From Nitrosomonas communis (GTDB taxonomy: Bacteria; Pseudomonadota; Gammaproteobacteria; Burkholderiales; Nitrosomonadaceae): a stretch of DNA of 64,000 bases. The translations under genes and the position numbers were made by a program. Numbering within the stretch: the first letter of the stretch is position 1; each line of letters begins with the position of its first letter. Under the pieces are notes generated by a model. That model worked only from the letters and a program-made list of their open reading frames with translations, did no database searches and was not told the origin of the DNA. This document shows positions 48,157 to 58,294 of this stretch, one piece after another. Location of the stretch: assembly GCF_001007935.1 (NCBI RefSeq), contig NZ_CP011451.1:2604001-2668000 (forward strand), in the 5' to 3' direction.

Positions 48157-49101
48157 TTAGCAATCCACCACGGTAGAAAAAAACTGACCTGGCTGTAAAT
48201 AATGCCCCACCATAAATTCTGCGATAGGCATTTTTTTTCCGCCAGGTTTTTGCACAACCTCTAGAATCAGCGATCCTCTTCCACAAGCTACTACGACCCC
48301 CTCACTGCCGGTCGTAACGATTTCTCCTGCTTTACCAGGATTATTTTTTACAGCAGCTTTAGCTTGCCATATTTTCAATAAACTACCTTGAAAGTACGTA
48401 TAAGCTCCCGGGTAAGGGTTAAAAGCACGAATACTCCGATCAATTTGATCCACATCCATTCGCCAGTCAATTTCTGCTTCTTTTTTTTGGATCTTTGCAG
48501 CATAGCTAGCCAGTGTTTCATCCTGGGGAGTCGCGCTCAATTTACCAAGCTGCATTAATTCTAATGCTTCGACAATACTCTGCGCGCCTAAATCAGCAAG
48601 CTTATCATGAAGGGTTTGCGCCGTATCCACAGCGTCAACAGGAATGTCACGTTGCAGCAACATATCACCAGTATCAAGCCCCTCATCCATTTGCATAATG
48701 GTAATACCCGTTTCCTGGTCACCTGCTAATATCGCTCGTTGAATCGGCGCTGCACCTCGCCAGCGAGGTAAGAGGGAAGCGTGAATGTTCAAGCAACCAT
48801 AACGTGGAATTTTTAAAACTTCTTTAGGTAGAATTAATCCATACGCCGCGACCACCATCACATCCGCATTAAATACTTTTAATTGAGTATGGACAGTTTC
48901 CGTTTTTAATGTAAGCGGCTGCAACAAAGGAATATCATGTGCTTGTGCAACTTTTTTTACATCACTCACCTGAGTTTTCATCCCGCGCCCTGCCGGACGG
49001 TCTGGTTGAGTCAACACTAATACGATCTGATATTCAGCATTCAGTAAAGAAAGCAATGCTTTGGCGGCAAAAACTGGTGTACCAGCAAAAATAATTCTCA
49101 T
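48157..49101 (-). CDS. fmt: Methionyl-tRNA formyltransferase
   Basis: The 314-residue enzyme formylates initiator Met-tRNA. It has MRIIFAGTPVFAAKALL, the formyl-THF motif region LNIHASLLPRWRGAAPIQRAI, GDQETGITIMQMDEGLDTGDML, and the C-terminal OB domain. It lies between def and rsmB in the conserved order def-fmt-rsmB, 66 bases after def. Confidence 0.97.
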   Translation of the reverse strand: MRIIFAGTPVFAAKALLSLLNAEYQIVLVLTQPDRPAGRGMKTQVSDVKKVAQAHDIPLLQPLTLKTETVHTQLKVFNADVMVVAAYGLILPKEVLKIPRYGCLNIHASLLPRWRGAAPIQRAILAGDQETGITIMQMDEGLDTGDMLLQRDIPVDAVDTAQTLHDKLADLGAQSIVEALELMQLGKLSATPQDETLASYAAKIQKKEAEIDWRMDVDQIDRSIRAFNPYPGAYTYFQGSLLKIWQAKAAVKNNPGKAGEIVTTGSEGVVVACGRGSLILEVVQKPGGKKMPIAEFMVGHYLQPGQFFSTVVDC

Positions 49102-49167
49102 GGAAAAATCTTCAGATCAACCTATTCATTACTTGGAAAGAAAAAGATTCAGGCAAGACGCAGTAAA

Positions 49168-49674
49168 TTAGGATTTAGCATCACGTTGTCGCTTTCTTAA
49201 TTTTGATCGAATTCGTGACTGCTTTAGTTGTGAGAGATATTCAATAAATACCTTACCCATCAAATGATCCATTTCATGCTGAATACATATTGCCAATAAA
49301 CCGCTAGCATCCAGTTCAAACAGATCGCCATTCAGATTCATTGCTCTAACAGAAATATTTTCAGCTCGTTTTACTTTCTCGAAAATTCCAGGCAGTGACA
49401 AACATCCTTCCTGATAATCAAATTCTCCTTCGCTTGCAATAATTTCCGGATTAATGAAAACATGAAGTTGATCACGAGTTTCGGAAACATCAATAACAAT
49501 CACACGTTGATGCACATCAACCTGAGTCGCCGCCAGACCAATTCCCGTTGCGGTATACATCGTTTCCGTCATATTTTGAACGAGTACATGAATTTCATCG
49601 GTAATGGTCGATACAGGAACTGCAACCTTATGCAGCCTTTCATCCGGATATTGTAATATTTTCAGAATTGCCAT
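49168..49674 (-). CDS. def: Peptide deformylase
   Basis: The 168-residue metalloenzyme (169 in E. coli) removes N-formyl groups from nascent proteins. All three motifs are intact: [18 protein letters not shown] (metal Cys) and [10 protein letters not shown] (two metal His and catalytic Glu). It is first in the minus-strand run def-fmt-rsmB-DUF4390-ntrY-ntrX and is divergent from the LysM gene. Confidence 0.97.
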   Translation of the reverse strand: MAILKILQYPDERLHKVAVPVSTITDEIHVLVQNMTETMYTATGIGLAATQVDVHQRVIVIDVSETRDQLHVFINPEIIASEGEFDYQEGCLSLPGIFEKVKRAENISVRAMNLNGDLFELDASGLLAICIQHEMDHLMGKVFIEYLSQLKQSRIRSKLRKRQRDAKS

Positions 49675-50042
49675 AGCAAACTAGCGTAATTCGGTTTAAT
49701 AAATTCTGCTGTTAGATCGTAAGCTTTGAATGCTGTTCAATTCAATTTAAAGATTTGCATCTTAATAAAGACCTCTTTAACTATTAGAAACGAAACCTAG
49801 ATTCCTCAGTTGATCGCTCGTTCTAATATTAATATTATGAATATAAAAATCTTTCTGATAAGTTTTATTCTTCTCTTTCGGGTGTTTCCCTTCCGGTGCG
49901 GATTAATCGTTTTGCAAGCATATGGCTGCGTTGCAGTTCCTTGGAATGGAACAACCCTTCTGCGATGTTGCGCCCTACCCTGCACTTGCGCAACCTACAC
50001 TACACTATTCCGTCGTCCAAATGAGAAACCCAGGTTAAATCT
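49675..50042. other. Divergent spacer between def and LysM gene
   Basis: The 368-bp stretch must hold promoters for both strands but none is clear. It includes the word GATCGCTCGTTCTA (49812-49825), repeated at 61547-61560. A more GC-rich patch (49880-50010) differs in base composition from its surroundings and may be a mobile-element remnant. An 80-codon frame starting at 49810 runs into the LysM gene in another phase and is not protein-like. Confidence 0.45.
49812..49837 (+). repeat. Short dispersed repeat, copy A
   Basis: GATCGCTCGTTCTA is identical at 49812-49825 and 61547-61560. The next 12 bases are similar (ATATTAATATTA here, GTTTTAACATTA there). It may be the end of an unidentified element; alone it is weak evidence. 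Confidence 0.4.
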
Positions 50043-51065
50043 ATGCGTGTGATTATATCCGCGATTTTACTTATGTTCGTTTTTTCTGATGAGATCGTTA
50101 AGGCAGCAGAAATTGAGCTACATCATAATGCGCCCGATCGCTATGTTGTTGTTCAAGGTGATACGTTATGGAGTATTGCCTCTCGCTTTTTAAAAGATCC
50201 CTGGCGGTGGCCAGAAATATGGCATCAGAATCGGGAGTCCATGAAAAATCCACATATGATATATCCAGGCGATATCATTATCCTCGAAAAAACAGCCAAA
50301 GGAATTCAATTAAAACTTTCCGAGGAAAAAGCAATCATAAAATTATCTCCTAAAATGCGGATAGAAAAATTAGGAGTGCACGGCATCCCAACTATTCCTA
50401 CCCACAAAATCAAACCATTTCTGAGTCAGCCATTAGTTATTGAAAGACACGCTCTAGATAAAGCCCCCCTTATATTAGGCTCTAGTGACAACCGAGTAAT
50501 ATTGAGCACGGGAGAAATCATCTATGTACAGGATTTGCCTCATGACAAAGGATCCTTATGGCAAGTTTTTCGCGCGAGTAAGGCATTGATGGATCCGGAT
50601 GATAATAATCGCATCCTTGGGTATGAAGCAATTTATTTAGGGGATATTGAAGTAAAAAATTTTGCTAAGATCAGCTCTGTTACGGTAACACATTCTGTCC
50701 AAGAAATATTAAAAGGCGATCGCTTGCTTCCCTCTACTCCTGATAAAGACATCTACTATATGCCTCATGCACCAGATTTTGCTATCAAGGGACGTATTAT
50801 CTCTGTCTATGGTGGAATAACTGAGATCGGTGAAAATGCTATTATCACGCTTAATAAAGGCACTCATGACGGATTAAAGGAAGGTCATGTCCTCGCCGTT
50901 TATCGGAAAAGTGAAGTAAAATCTCCTTCCGACGAAATAATAGCATTACCCGATGAACGCATTGGCTTAGTACTTATTTTTCGTGTATTTGATAAAGTAT
51001 CTTATGCATTAATTACTCAAAGTTCTCAAGCAATTAAAGTATTGGATGCAGTAAAAACGCCCTGA
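50043..51065 (+). CDS. LysM-domain exported protein
   Basis: The 340-residue protein begins with a signal peptide (MRVIISAILLMFVFSDEIVKAAE) and one LysM domain at about 33-82 (YVVVQGDTLWSIASRFLKDPWRWPEIW, NPHMIYPGDIIIL), which binds peptidoglycan. The rest is a beta-rich region without a recognised catalytic motif. Proteins of this kind sit upstream of dprA in many betaproteobacteria and divergent from def. The start ATG is preceded by no strong ribosome-binding site. The precise role is unknown. Confidence 0.9.
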   Translation: MRVIISAILLMFVFSDEIVKAAEIELHHNAPDRYVVVQGDTLWSIASRFLKDPWRWPEIWHQNRESMKNPHMIYPGDIIILEKTAKGIQLKLSEEKAIIKLSPKMRIEKLGVHGIPTIPTHKIKPFLSQPLVIERHALDKAPLILGSSDNRVILSTGEIIYVQDLPHDKGSLWQVFRASKALMDPDDNNRILGYEAIYLGDIEVKNFAKISSVTVTHSVQEILKGDRLLPSTPDKDIYYMPHAPDFAIKGRIISVYGGITEIGENAIITLNKGTHDGLKEGHVLAVYRKSEVKSPSDEIIALPDERIGLVLIFRVFDKVSYALITQSSQAIKVLDAVKTP

Positions 51066-51210
51066 TAGACCATATATAAGACTAAAATTGTTCGTATCAA
51101 AATGAGTGGAAATTATTCGCAGACTTTTTATACAAAAATAGACTTTCTTATTTCCATGATAAGTTCTATTTATTATCTTTTTTATATCACGATAAGCATT
51201 ATTCTTTACC

Positions 51211-52305
51211 ATGAAAGCTCCGCCAGATGTTGAATCCTGGCTTAATCTTATTTTAATAGATAACTTAAGTAGTGAGTCCATTCGAAAGCTACTTATTGCC
51301 TTTGGTAGCCCAAGAGAAATTCTTTCAGCGGATACCTATCAACTGGAACGTATCGTAAAAAAGCAAGCCGCTCATAACCTCGGCCGACGTGCAGACAAGA
51401 GCAAAGTCGATGGTACACTTAAATGGTTGGAAGACCCTTCTAACCACATCATTACCCTTGCAGATCATGATTATCCAAAGCTACTGCTTAATATTGCCGA
51501 TCCTCCTCCTTTGCTTTACTTAAAAGGGCAACGCAAACTTCTCAATTCACCTGCCCTTGCTATCGTTGGGAGTCGTAATGCGACGCCTCAAGGCATAATC
51601 AATGCGAGTGCTTTCGCTGAAGCTGCAAGTAATGCTGGATTTTGCATCGTTAGTGGAATGGCTCAAGGAATTGATACTGCCGCACATCAAGGTGGCCTAC
51701 GCGGGATTTCAGCGAGCATTGCTGTGGTAGGGACGGGGCTCGATATTGTCTATCCTGCAAGAAATCGAGAGCTAGCACACCAGCTGGCAAAAGAAGGTGC
51801 AATCCTTTCGGAATTTCCCCTGGGAATGCCTGCATTGGGCAGAAATTTTCCTCGTCGCAACAGAATTATCAGCGGCATGAGTCTTGGCTGTTTAGTCGTT
51901 GAAGCCACTTTGCACAGTGGCTCACTTATCACTGCAAAACAAGCATTAGAACAGGGGCGCGAGGTGATGGCCATACCCGGTTCCATACATTCACCTTTGT
52001 CCAAGGGCTGTCATGCATTGATTAAGCAAGGGGCAAAATTGATAGAAAATATTCAGGATATCCTGGATGAACTTAACTGTCAGACTGCGTTATCCCATGA
52101 AAATACCAACATAACACTTGATTTTAGTGATTCGCAAGAGGATTCGCTATTGTTGCCCCACTTGGGCTATGACGTGATCGATATCGATACCTTATGTATG
52201 CGAAGTGGCTTGACGGTCGAAGCAGTATCCGCCATGCTATTGACACTAGAGCTAAATGGAATGGTTGCCAGCTTACCTGGCGGCCGCTATCAGAGAGTTC
52301 GTTAA
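51211..52305 (+). CDS. dprA: DprA (Smf) DNA-processing protein
   Basis: The 364-residue protein loads RecA on incoming single-stranded DNA during natural transformation. The extended Rossmann fold shows ALAIVGSRNATPQGI, SGMAQGIDTAAHQGGL, AVVGTGLDIVYPARNREL, and FPRRNRIISGMSLGCLVVEA. A C-terminal winged-helix (DprA_WH, about 300-364) is present. It is followed by smg. Conservation of dprA is wider than competence, so it does not prove transformability. Confidence 0.95.
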   Translation: MKAPPDVESWLNLILIDNLSSESIRKLLIAFGSPREILSADTYQLERIVKKQAAHNLGRRADKSKVDGTLKWLEDPSNHIITLADHDYPKLLLNIADPPPLLYLKGQRKLLNSPALAIVGSRNATPQGIINASAFAEAASNAGFCIVSGMAQGIDTAAHQGGLRGISASIAVVGTGLDIVYPARNRELAHQLAKEGAILSEFPLGMPALGRNFPRRNRIISGMSLGCLVVEATLHSGSLITAKQALEQGREVMAIPGSIHSPLSKGCHALIKQGAKLIENIQDILDELNCQTALSHENTNITLDFSDSQEDSLLLPHLGYDVIDIDTLCMRSGLTVEAVSAMLLTLELNGMVASLPGGRYQRVR

Positions 52306-52371
52306 TGCCATTGATAAAATTTATCCAACAAAAAATCTGCTAATGTGCATCCAGCGAAAGAGAGCGTCTAT

Positions 52372-52830
52372 ATGTACGAAATTTTAATTTACTTATTCGA
52401 AAATTATTTCGACAGAGGAGGTTGCCCAGATTCTGCAACCTTAACGCATAAATTAACTATAGCTGGCTTTGGAGAGGATGAAATTAACCAAGCACTTAAT
52501 TGGTTATCAGATCTTACAAAAGGTGATAATGATCACTATCCGGCAACGCTTGCTCAAAGCAAATCACTACGATGGTTCATGCCTTCTGAAATGGAAGCAA
52601 TTGATAAGGAAGGACTTGGATTTATTCTTTTTCTTGAGCAGGCAGGTATTCTTAATCCACTACAACGGGAATTATTAATTGACCGTGTTCTTAAAATGAA
52701 TGGAAATAATTCCAGTCTGGAAAAGATTAAGCTTGTCGTTTTGCTTGATCTATGGATACAAAATCAATTAACCGACCCCAATGTTCTGGAAACTTTATTC
52801 ATAGCGAGTAATCCGCGATACCGGCATTAA
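52372..52830 (+). CDS. smg: Smg family protein (DUF494)
   Basis: The 152-residue helical protein opens MYEILIYLFENYFDRGGCP, the Smg signature, and continues EDEINQALNWLSDL and SMRWF-like SLRWFMPSEMEAIDKEGLGFI. Its function is unknown; it lies between dprA and a topoisomerase gene in many beta- and gammaproteobacteria, as here. Start ATG 52372 was chosen over an upstream frame extension to 52345 because it matches the family N-terminus. Confidence 0.92.
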   Translation: MYEILIYLFENYFDRGGCPDSATLTHKLTIAGFGEDEINQALNWLSDLTKGDNDHYPATLAQSKSLRWFMPSEMEAIDKEGLGFILFLEQAGILNPLQRELLIDRVLKMNGNNSSLEKIKLVVLLDLWIQNQLTDPNVLETLFIASNPRYRH

Positions 52831-53003
52831 TTGTTGCAAAACAATTACTCTGTTCGACTTTATATAAACTCTTTATTTAATGGGCAATAACTGCCCTTAA
52901 AATAAAGGGGTCAGGCGCACAAAATGTACCTTTGACTTCTCTGAATAATCTGAATATTTCAATTTTGTAATTAATAATAAATATCATTATCTAGCCAAAA
53001 TTC

Positions 53004-55520
53004 ATGAGCAAAAAATTGATCATCGCCGAGAAGCCTTCCGTGGCAACAGATATTGCCCGTGCATTAGGTAATTTCACTAAAGAAACTGATTATTTTGAAA
53101 GCGACGAATACGTTTTATCCTCTGCGGTTGGCCATTTGCTTGAGCTGACTGTACCGGAGGATTATGAAGTCAAGCGCGGCAAATGGAGCTTTGATCATTT
53201 ACCAGTTATTCCTCCCTATTTTGATCTTGCCCCCATCGAAAAAACAGCTAATAGATTGAAATTATTGATAAAACTGATCAAGCGAAAAGATGTGGGTACG
53301 CTAATTAATGCTTGTGATGCTGGACGAGAAGGAGAATTAATTTTTCGTTATATCACTCGCTACGCGGATATAAAAAAACCCGTTAAACGCCTATGGTTGC
53401 AATCCATGACACCTGCTGCCATTCGAGAGGCTTTCTCTAAATTACTTGATGATAGTGAAGTGCAGCCATTAGCAGAAGCCGCTGTCAGTCGTTCTGAATC
53501 AGATTGGTTAGTTGGGATTAATGGTACCCGTGCAATGACGGCGTTTAATTCTCAAGAAGGTGGCTTCCATAAAACCACTGTGGGACGTGTTCAGACCCCA
53601 ACGTTAGCCATACTGGTTGAACGGGAAGAAGCCATCAAGAAATTTGTGCCCAAAGATTACTGGGAGATCCACGCTATTTTTTCTAATAACAATGATCACT
53701 ACAAAGGAAAATGGTTTGATGAAAAATTTTCAAAAGATAAAGAAAATAGTGAAGCCAGAGCAGAACGTATATGGGAGAAAAATAAAGCAGAAGCGATCAA
53801 GATCAAATGTCAAGGCAAACCAGGCATAGTTAGCGAAGAAAGCAAGCCTGCAAAAGAAACCTGTCCGTTATTATACGACCTCACAAGCTTACAACGAGAT
53901 GCCAATAGTCGCTTTGGTTTTTCTGCTAAAACAACATTAGGGCTGGCACAGGCGCTCTACGAAAAACATAAAGTATTAACTTATCCACGTACTGATTCAC
54001 GCGCACTTCCGGAAGATTACATTGCGCCTGTAAAAGATACCCTACATGCACTGGTAACCACTGAATACGACCAATTCGCCAAGCAAATTCTGGATTCTGA
54101 TTGGGTAAAACCTAATAAGCGTATTTTTAACAACACGAAAGTTTCCGATCACTTTGCCATTATTCCAACTTCACTTGAGCCAAAAAAATTAAATGATGCG
54201 GAAACAAAGCTTTACGATCTGGTAACCAAACGTTTTCTTGCAATCTTCTATCCAGCTGCAGAATTTCTTGTAACAACTCGTATTACGCGCGTTGAAGGCG
54301 AGCCCTTTAAAACAGAGGGTAGAATTATGATTAATGCTGGATGGCAAGCCGTTTACGGCAAATCTCTCATACATGATGATAAGAATGATGGCACTGTTTT
54401 ACCTGCGATCAGCGCTGATAAATCAGCTACTACTGAGGAAATCAAGGTCATTTCCAATCAAACTCGGCCACCAGCGAGATTCAATGAATCAACTCTGTTA
54501 TCTGCTATGGAAGGAGCGGGAAAACTAGTTGAAGACGAAGAATTACGGGCAGCAATGAGTGCAAAAGGGCTTGGCACACCGGCCACGCGTGCAGCCATCA
54601 TTGAAGGTCTCGTCTCAGAAAATTATATACAGCGCATGGGACGAGAATTATATCCGACTGCCAAAGCATTTTCGCTTGTTACCTTATTGCGCGGGCTAAA
54701 AATACCTGAGTTGATCTCTCCGGAATTAACAGGTGATTGGGAATTCAAATTACGTCAGATCGAGCAAGGTAAACTAAAGCGTGAAGCGTTCATGGCTAAA
54801 ATTGCTGACATGACGAAGCATATTGTCGAGCAAGCAAAAAATCATCGTGGAAAAACGATCAGTGGCGATTTTGCGACGCTCAAAGTCCCCTGCCCCAAAT
54901 GTGGGGGAGTGATACAAGAGACATACAAGAAATTTCAATGCCAACAGTGTGATTTTGCTCTATGGAAAATTCTGGCTGGACGGCAATTCGAAATAGAAGA
55001 AATGGAAACTCTCATTTCAAAAGGTGAAATTGGTCCATTGCAAGGGTTTCGCAGCAAAATGGGACGTTTATTTAACGCGATCATTAAGCTTACTGATACC
55101 TTCGAGATGAAATTTGAGTTTGGTAGCAATGATATGGAAGAGGCTGATGCAATTGATTTTTCCAACCAACACCCTCTCGGCAAATGCCCCAAATGCAGCA
55201 ATTCTGTTTATGAGCACGGATTATATTATGTCTGCGAAAAGGCAGTAGGCGCAACGCACACATGCGACTTTAAAACCGGAAAAATTATTCTCAGCCGAGC
55301 TATCGAACAGGAGCAAATCGTTAAATTGCTACAAACAAGGAAGACTGATTTGTTAACTAAATTTATTTCCAAGAAAGGACGACCATTCTCGGCTTATTTG
55401 GTAATCGGAAAAGAAGGTAAAATAGAGTTTGAATTTGAGCAGAAGGCTTCCAAAGCAAAAATAGAAAATATAAGTGAAGTTAAAACATCACCGTCTTCAA
55501 GTAAGAAAAAACGTGCATAA
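53004..55520 (+). CDS. topB: DNA topoisomerase III (type IA)
   Basis: The 838-residue type IA enzyme has an N-terminal TOPRIM domain (KLIIAEKPSVATDIARALG; acidic NACDAGREGELIFR). The gate domains include SRSESDWLVGINGTRAMT and the catalytic Tyr in LTYPRTDSRALPEDY near residue 331. C-terminal zinc-binding or degenerate repeats follow (CPKCGG...CQQC near 633; CPKCSNSVYEHGLYYVC near 730) with a basic tail. It relaxes negative supercoils and decatenates. It lies third after dprA-smg. Note that it is the TopB-type protein rather than TopA. Confidence 0.93.
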   Translation: MSKKLIIAEKPSVATDIARALGNFTKETDYFESDEYVLSSAVGHLLELTVPEDYEVKRGKWSFDHLPVIPPYFDLAPIEKTANRLKLLIKLIKRKDVGTLINACDAGREGELIFRYITRYADIKKPVKRLWLQSMTPAAIREAFSKLLDDSEVQPLAEAAVSRSESDWLVGINGTRAMTAFNSQEGGFHKTTVGRVQTPTLAILVEREEAIKKFVPKDYWEIHAIFSNNNDHYKGKWFDEKFSKDKENSEARAERIWEKNKAEAIKIKCQGKPGIVSEESKPAKETCPLLYDLTSLQRDANSRFGFSAKTTLGLAQALYEKHKVLTYPRTDSRALPEDYIAPVKDTLHALVTTEYDQFAKQILDSDWVKPNKRIFNNTKVSDHFAIIPTSLEPKKLNDAETKLYDLVTKRFLAIFYPAAEFLVTTRITRVEGEPFKTEGRIMINAGWQAVYGKSLIHDDKNDGTVLPAISADKSATTEEIKVISNQTRPPARFNESTLLSAMEGAGKLVEDEELRAAMSAKGLGTPATRAAIIEGLVSENYIQRMGRELYPTAKAFSLVTLLRGLKIPELISPELTGDWEFKLRQIEQGKLKREAFMAKIADMTKHIVEQAKNHRGKTISGDFATLKVPCPKCGGVIQETYKKFQCQQCDFALWKILAGRQFEIEEMETLISKGEIGPLQGFRSKMGRLFNAIIKLTDTFEMKFEFGSNDMEEADAIDFSNQHPLGKCPKCSNSVYEHGLYYVCEKAVGATHTCDFKTGKIILSRAIEQEQIVKLLQTRKTDLLTKFISKKGRPFSAYLVIGKEGKIEFEFEQKASKAKIENISEVKTSPSSSKKKRA

Positions 55521-55599
55521 GAGTCCAACTGTACGCTCATCAGACTTATTATCTTCTACATTAATCCTTTAATATCTCTTTATTTTTCGCATTAAAAAG

Positions 55600-55639
55600 T
55601 GAATACTGTAATGAGATTTTCTTTCAATTACAGTATTCA
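55600..55639. terminator. Bidirectional stem-loop between topB and small membrane protein gene
   Basis: TGAATACTGTAAT (55600-55612) and ATTACAGTATTCA (55627-55639) form a perfect 13-bp stem with a 14-base loop. On the minus strand it is followed by CTTTTTAA, so it is a good intrinsic terminator for the gene at 55675-55923. On the plus strand no T-run follows. Confidence 0.75.
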
Positions 55640-55674
55640 TACTATATAGCCTTAATAGGCTTTTTGAGGCTCAA

Positions 55675-55923
55675 TTAGCCATAAACATTAATAATATACT
55701 TAGCAATTCCAGATGTTGCAGCAATAAGAATGGCCAATCCTCCAACTACCGCTATTCCTTCTATCAAAAATGAAAAAAGTGCTTCACGCGTGGTCTTAAA
55801 CTCTACTTCACCATCATTATTACGTCGGCGATCTCTCCGGTCTTTTACCCAGAGTTGGATTGCAATGACAAATGGAATAGCCAGTACAGAAATAATTAGT
55901 GAATTTAAAGAATCATCTTCCAT
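55675..55923 (-). CDS. Small inner-membrane protein, 82 aa
   Basis: It has no recognised family. Two membrane helices are clear (about residues 7-25 and 50-72), joined by a strongly basic loop (KDRRDRRRNNDGEVEFKTTREA), which should face the cytoplasm. It is a single gene facing topB with its own terminator. Its start ATG 55923 is preceded by GGGACTGAGCA rather than a clear ribosome-binding site. Confidence 0.65.
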   Translation of the reverse strand: MEDDSLNSLIISVLAIPFVIAIQLWVKDRRDRRRNNDGEVEFKTTREALFSFLIEGIAVVGGLAILIAATSGIAKYIINVYG

Positions 55924-56155
55924 TGCTCAGTCCCATTACCTATCAATTATAATTTAATTAAATATGAATCCTAGCTCTCGAGTTTTTAGCTAGTCGTATC
56001 GCTAGAAAATTTATTATTATAGCAGGCACTACAAATTTACGTTCTCCTTCTATTCATAACTTTTGTTTACCCTAGACTATCCTGCCCTGCTCAGCTAATT
56101 TGCCATTATAAAAAAGACATGAAGACCTATAGTATATTTATTTTTCGGAAAATTT

Positions 56156-57457
56156 ATGGACTGGCTTGATCTTCCTGCTGCTAATGCTGCACGTGGCATC
56201 ATTCAACTGCCAGGTTCCAAAAGCATCTCTAATCGTATCCTTTTACTTGCAGCACTAGCAAACGGTAAAACCCTGGTTCAGAATCTGCTGATTTCCGATG
56301 ATACAGCACAAATGCTGAAGGCACTTGAAACGCTCGGAGTTAAAATCAATCAAATTAATAAAAATGATTACAGCGTGGAAGGTATTGAAGGGAAATTCCC
56401 AGTCAAACAAGCTGATTTATTTCTAGGTAATGCTGGTACTGCTTTTCGTCCTCTCGTGGCGGTGCTTGCGATAATGGGAGGGCATTATCGATTATCTGGC
56501 GTAGCCCGCATGCATGAACGCCCTATTGCGGATTTAGTAAATGCTCTACGTCAATTAAATGCCAATATTGCTTATCTTGGAAATGAAGGTTTTCCTCCCT
56601 TAGAGATTAAGCCTGCTAAAATACAAACCAAAGCCATTTCAATCAAAGGAGATGTTTCGAGTCAATTTCTCAGCGGACTCCTGATGGCGTTACCCTTAAC
56701 CAGTAAAACTACCACAATTATGGTTAATGGCATACTTATTTCAAGACCTTATGTTGAACTTACTCTGGCTCAAATGGCACGATTTGGTGTCCAAGTCATA
56801 CAAGAAAATTGGCAACAATTTACAGTAACTGCCCCACAAGCATACAAGAGTCCAGGTGAAATAATTGTAGAAGGAGATGCTTCCTCAGCATCCTATTTTT
56901 TGGCTGCTGGAGCGATTGGTGGCGGACCCGTGCGCGTGGAAGGTGTAGGTACAGAGAGTTTGCAGGGCGATATTCATTTTGCTGATGCGTTAGAAAAAAT
57001 GGGCGCTTATATCACAAAAGGAAAAAATTGGATTGAGTCTTCTTCGCCAATTAGTGACACTTCTCGTCAGTCTCTGCAAGCTATTGATCTTGATTGCAAT
57101 CATATCCCCGATGCAGCCATGACATTAGCCACAACGGCCTTGTTTGCAAAAGGAACGACTACACTCAGAAATATTGCGAGTTGGCGGGTCAAGGAAACTG
57201 ACCGTATTTCAGCAATGGCAAAGGAATTGCGTAAAGTTGGCGCTCTGGTTGAGGAAGGCAAGGATTTTATACGGATTACACCACCTGCTACCGCATTAAC
57301 TCCTCATGCAATCATCGATACATACGATGATCATCGGATGGCGATGTGTTTTTCTCTTGTATCGCTAGGTGTCCCTCTACGCATCAATGATCCGGGTTGT
57401 GTCGCTAAAACCTTCCCAGATTATTTTGAAAAATTTGCGATGATTGTGCATTCCTGA
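56156..57457 (+). CDS. aroA: 3-phosphoshikimate 1-carboxyvinyltransferase (EPSP synthase)
   Basis: The 433-residue shikimate-pathway enzyme shows [64 protein letters not shown], and RIKETDR-type [13 protein letters not shown]. It condenses shikimate-3-phosphate with phosphoenolpyruvate. The pattern is class I-like. It is the first gene of aroA-cmk-rpsA-ihfB, with cmk starting 37 bases after its stop. Confidence 0.97.
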   Translation: MDWLDLPAANAARGIIQLPGSKSISNRILLLAALANGKTLVQNLLISDDTAQMLKALETLGVKINQINKNDYSVEGIEGKFPVKQADLFLGNAGTAFRPLVAVLAIMGGHYRLSGVARMHERPIADLVNALRQLNANIAYLGNEGFPPLEIKPAKIQTKAISIKGDVSSQFLSGLLMALPLTSKTTTIMVNGILISRPYVELTLAQMARFGVQVIQENWQQFTVTAPQAYKSPGEIIVEGDASSASYFLAAGAIGGGPVRVEGVGTESLQGDIHFADALEKMGAYITKGKNWIESSSPISDTSRQSLQAIDLDCNHIPDAAMTLATTALFAKGTTTLRNIASWRVKETDRISAMAKELRKVGALVEEGKDFIRITPPATALTPHAIIDTYDDHRMAMCFSLVSLGVPLRINDPGCVAKTFPDYFEKFAMIVHS

Positions 57458-57494
57458 CACTACGAGTTCTCATATTTTTACTCAAGAGGTTTTT

Positions 57495-58166
57495 ATGGAA
57501 AGTCACATTATTCCAGTCATTACTATTGATGGTCCTTCAGCTTCTGGAAAAGGTACAGTCGCACAAATGGTTGCTCAAAAACTTGCTTACCATTATCTTG
57601 ACAGTGGCGCACTTTATCGTCTAGTGGCGTTGGTAGCAATACGATCAAATACTGATTGTGCGAATGAGTCGGACATAGCAGATATTGCTTCACATTTAAA
57701 TGCAACTTTCGATGGCTCGTCTATTCTATTAAATGGAGAAGATGTCTCAGATGCTATACGTAGCGAACAATGCAGTAAACTGGCCTCTATAATTGCTGGC
57801 CAACCCGCAGTAAGAGCAGCATTACTGCAGCGCCAATGTGCATTTCGCCAATCACCTGGATTAGTAACAGATGGCAGAGATATGGGATCAGCTGTGTTTC
57901 CAGATGCTTCCCTTAAAATTTTTCTTACTGCCAGTGCAGAAGAGCGAGCACGACGACGCTATAAGCAGTTGATAGAGAAAGGAATAAATGCTAACATGCA
58001 ATCCATATTGCAGGATATTTATGAACGCGATACGCGTGATAGCAATCGCGATATTTCTCCTCTAAAGCAACAAGTAGATACAAAATTGTTAGATACAACT
58101 TTTCTCAGTATTGAGGAGGCTGTTAATGAAGTACTGCGGTTGCATAATGCGGCCTGCAAGAATTAA
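57495..58166 (+). CDS. cmk: Cytidylate kinase
   Basis: The 223-residue NMP kinase (227 in E. coli) phosphorylates CMP and dCMP. It has VITIDGPSASGKGTVAQMVA (P-loop), YHYLDSGALYRLVAL, VTDGRDMGSAVFPDA, and SAEERARRRYKQL. Start ATG 57495 has AAGAGG upstream and fits the family; the frame is open into the end of aroA. Confidence 0.96.
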   Translation: MESHIIPVITIDGPSASGKGTVAQMVAQKLAYHYLDSGALYRLVALVAIRSNTDCANESDIADIASHLNATFDGSSILLNGEDVSDAIRSEQCSKLASIIAGQPAVRAALLQRQCAFRQSPGLVTDGRDMGSAVFPDASLKIFLTASAEERARRRYKQLIEKGINANMQSILQDIYERDTRDSNRDISPLKQQVDTKLLDTTFLSIEEAVNEVLRLHNAACKN

Positions 58167-58181
58167 ATTTAATGAGAAGAG

Positions 58182-58202
58182 GTTTTATTTTTTAAATAAA
58201 AC
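58182..58202 (+). terminator. AT-rich hairpin between cmk and rpsA
   Basis: GTTTTATTT (58182-58190) and AAATAAAAC (58194-58202) form a perfect 9-bp stem with a TTT loop. It is followed by TATATTTTAT. It could partly terminate cmk transcription or be part of the rpsA leader. All-AT stems are weak, so confidence is limited. Confidence 0.4.
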
Positions 58203-58294
58203 TATATTTTATAATTCAAGTAATTTTTGATTAACTTTTAACTAACTCACCATCTCATTTATGGGATGAAATTAAAATCGGGTATTTTTCTATA

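Noticed and set aside
49810-50052. 80-codon frame overlapping the LysM gene
   Set aside because: TTG start, cysteine-rich improbable composition, and it overlaps a clear gene in another phase.
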